Source: Thermoplasmatales archaeon UBA447
Lineage (GTDB): Archaea > Thermoplasmatota > Thermoplasmata > Thermoplasmatales > Thermoplasmataceae
NCBI GenBank assembly: GCA_002503205.1
Contig: DARE01000001.1
Coordinates: forward strand, 1 to 15,613
Length of the DNA stretch: 15,613 nt
Direction of reading: 5' to 3'
In this document: piece by piece, positions 15,159 to 15,613 of the stretch
Numbering within the stretch: position 1 is the stretch's first letter
Layout: every line of letters starts with the position of its first letter
Translations under genes and position numbers: made by a program
Notes under the pieces: model-generated
The model's input: the letters and a program-made list of their open reading frames with translations, nothing else
Told to the model about the DNA's origin: nothing
The model's database searches: none

Positions 15159-15572
15159 ATGCCTGATAACCATTCCATTACAAAGAAGGAGAGAGACTGC
15201 CTGATCGCTGTGGGCAGGCATCTGGAAGACCAGTTTCCAGTCAGACTTTCCGACCTTTCAAGGGAACTTGGAATTAAAAACCCAACCGCACTTAATCTTG
15301 TTAAAAGGCTGGAATCAAAGGATATGGTTCTGGACGATAAAGGTATGATCATTCTGACCAAAAATGGATTGGAGAGGTATCAGGAAATACAGGAAATACA
15401 CCGCATAATAGAGACCTTGATGGTTAAGCATGGCGTGGATTTGAACAGGGCCTGCCAGATAAGCCAGTTTATAGACTATCTTATGGATCATCCTTCCGTT
15501 GATACAATTTTTGAAAACCTTGGAAAACCTTCAATATGCCCGCACGGAGAAAGTATAGATCAGTATCACTAA
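15159..15572 (+). CDS. DtxR/MntR-family metal-responsive transcriptional regulator
   Basis: 137 residues: an N-terminal winged helix (about 8-72, with VRLSDLSRELGIKNPTALNL as the helix-turn-helix and MIILTKNGLERYQ as wing and linker) and the dimerisation and metal-binding domain (79-130, ending in SICPHG, a family signature). There is no SH3-like third domain, as in short MntR-type members. By eye, His81 and Glu85 match DtxR His79 and Glu83, but the position of DtxR His98 looks like Tyr107 and that of Cys102 like His111, so metal binding may differ. Family members repress metal-uptake genes when Fe or Mn is bound. Here the gene is divergent from a DHA2 exporter, with a perfect inverted repeat between, so regulation of the exporter and of itself is plausible. 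A strong TATA box fixes the ATG. Confidence 0.85.
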   Translation: MPDNHSITKKERDCLIAVGRHLEDQFPVRLSDLSRELGIKNPTALNLVKRLESKDMVLDDKGMIILTKNGLERYQEIQEIHRIIETLMVKHGVDLNRACQISQFIDYLMDHPSVDTIFENLGKPSICPHGESIDQYH

Positions 15573-15613
15573 TCTTCTTTTATGCCTTGACATTTAGCAT
15601 CAGGACTGGGCTC

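Noticed and set aside
1..15613. CRISPR arrays, tRNA or rRNA genes, insertion sequences
   Set aside because: I saw no regularly spaced repeats, no cloverleaf with a standard TPsiC arm, no rRNA stretches, and no transposase with terminal inverted repeats.

Overview
The window looks like chromosomal DNA of an acidophilic archaeon of the Thermoplasmatales or a close relative; I cannot fix the genus. Evidence seen in the sequence: AT-rich DNA, A/T boxes 22-30 bases upstream of several start codons (leaderless-type archaeal promoters), frequent TTG and GTG starts, a DUF234-type archaeal ATPase, a giant asparagine-rich surface protein made of YVTN propeller blades plus 'GLPSGTSW'-type beta-sandwich repeats, and a second surface protein crowded with N-glycosylation sequons.

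Region 1 (1-4811) is a cluster of toxin-antitoxin/defence genes in mixed orientation, part of it decayed. It holds a HEPN/MNT pair on the plus strand (5' end cut by the window), a minus-strand AbiE-type pair whose toxin gene abiEii is frameshifted while the AbiEi antitoxin is intact, a plus-strand DUF234 ATPase pseudogene with at least two disabling lesions, and a second, apparently intact HEPN/MNT pair on the minus strand. Spacers of about 380 bases around the AbiE pair hold no intact gene.

Region 2 (4812-10742) encodes the cell surface. A 1352-residue secreted, C-terminally anchored protein appears to contain three seven-bladed propellers separated and followed by beta-sandwich modules. Next comes a roughly 394-residue N-terminally anchored protein with about 25 sequons and no family I recognise.

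Region 3 (10743-15613) is a transporter block: a 391-residue MFS permease on the plus strand, then convergent minus-strand genes for a frameshifted MFS_3-like exporter and an intact DHA2/EmrB-type MFS exporter, and finally a divergent DtxR/MntR-type regulator. The 244-base spacer between the DHA2 gene and the regulator holds a perfect 9+9 inverted repeat and a second repeat cluster, which suggests (inference) that the regulator controls the exporter, itself or both.

The least ordinary signals are the decay pattern of the toxin-antitoxin cluster, the triple-propeller surface protein, the single-base slip in a six-G run of an otherwise intact transporter, and the inverted repeat beside a DtxR-like regulator whose metal ligands look altered.
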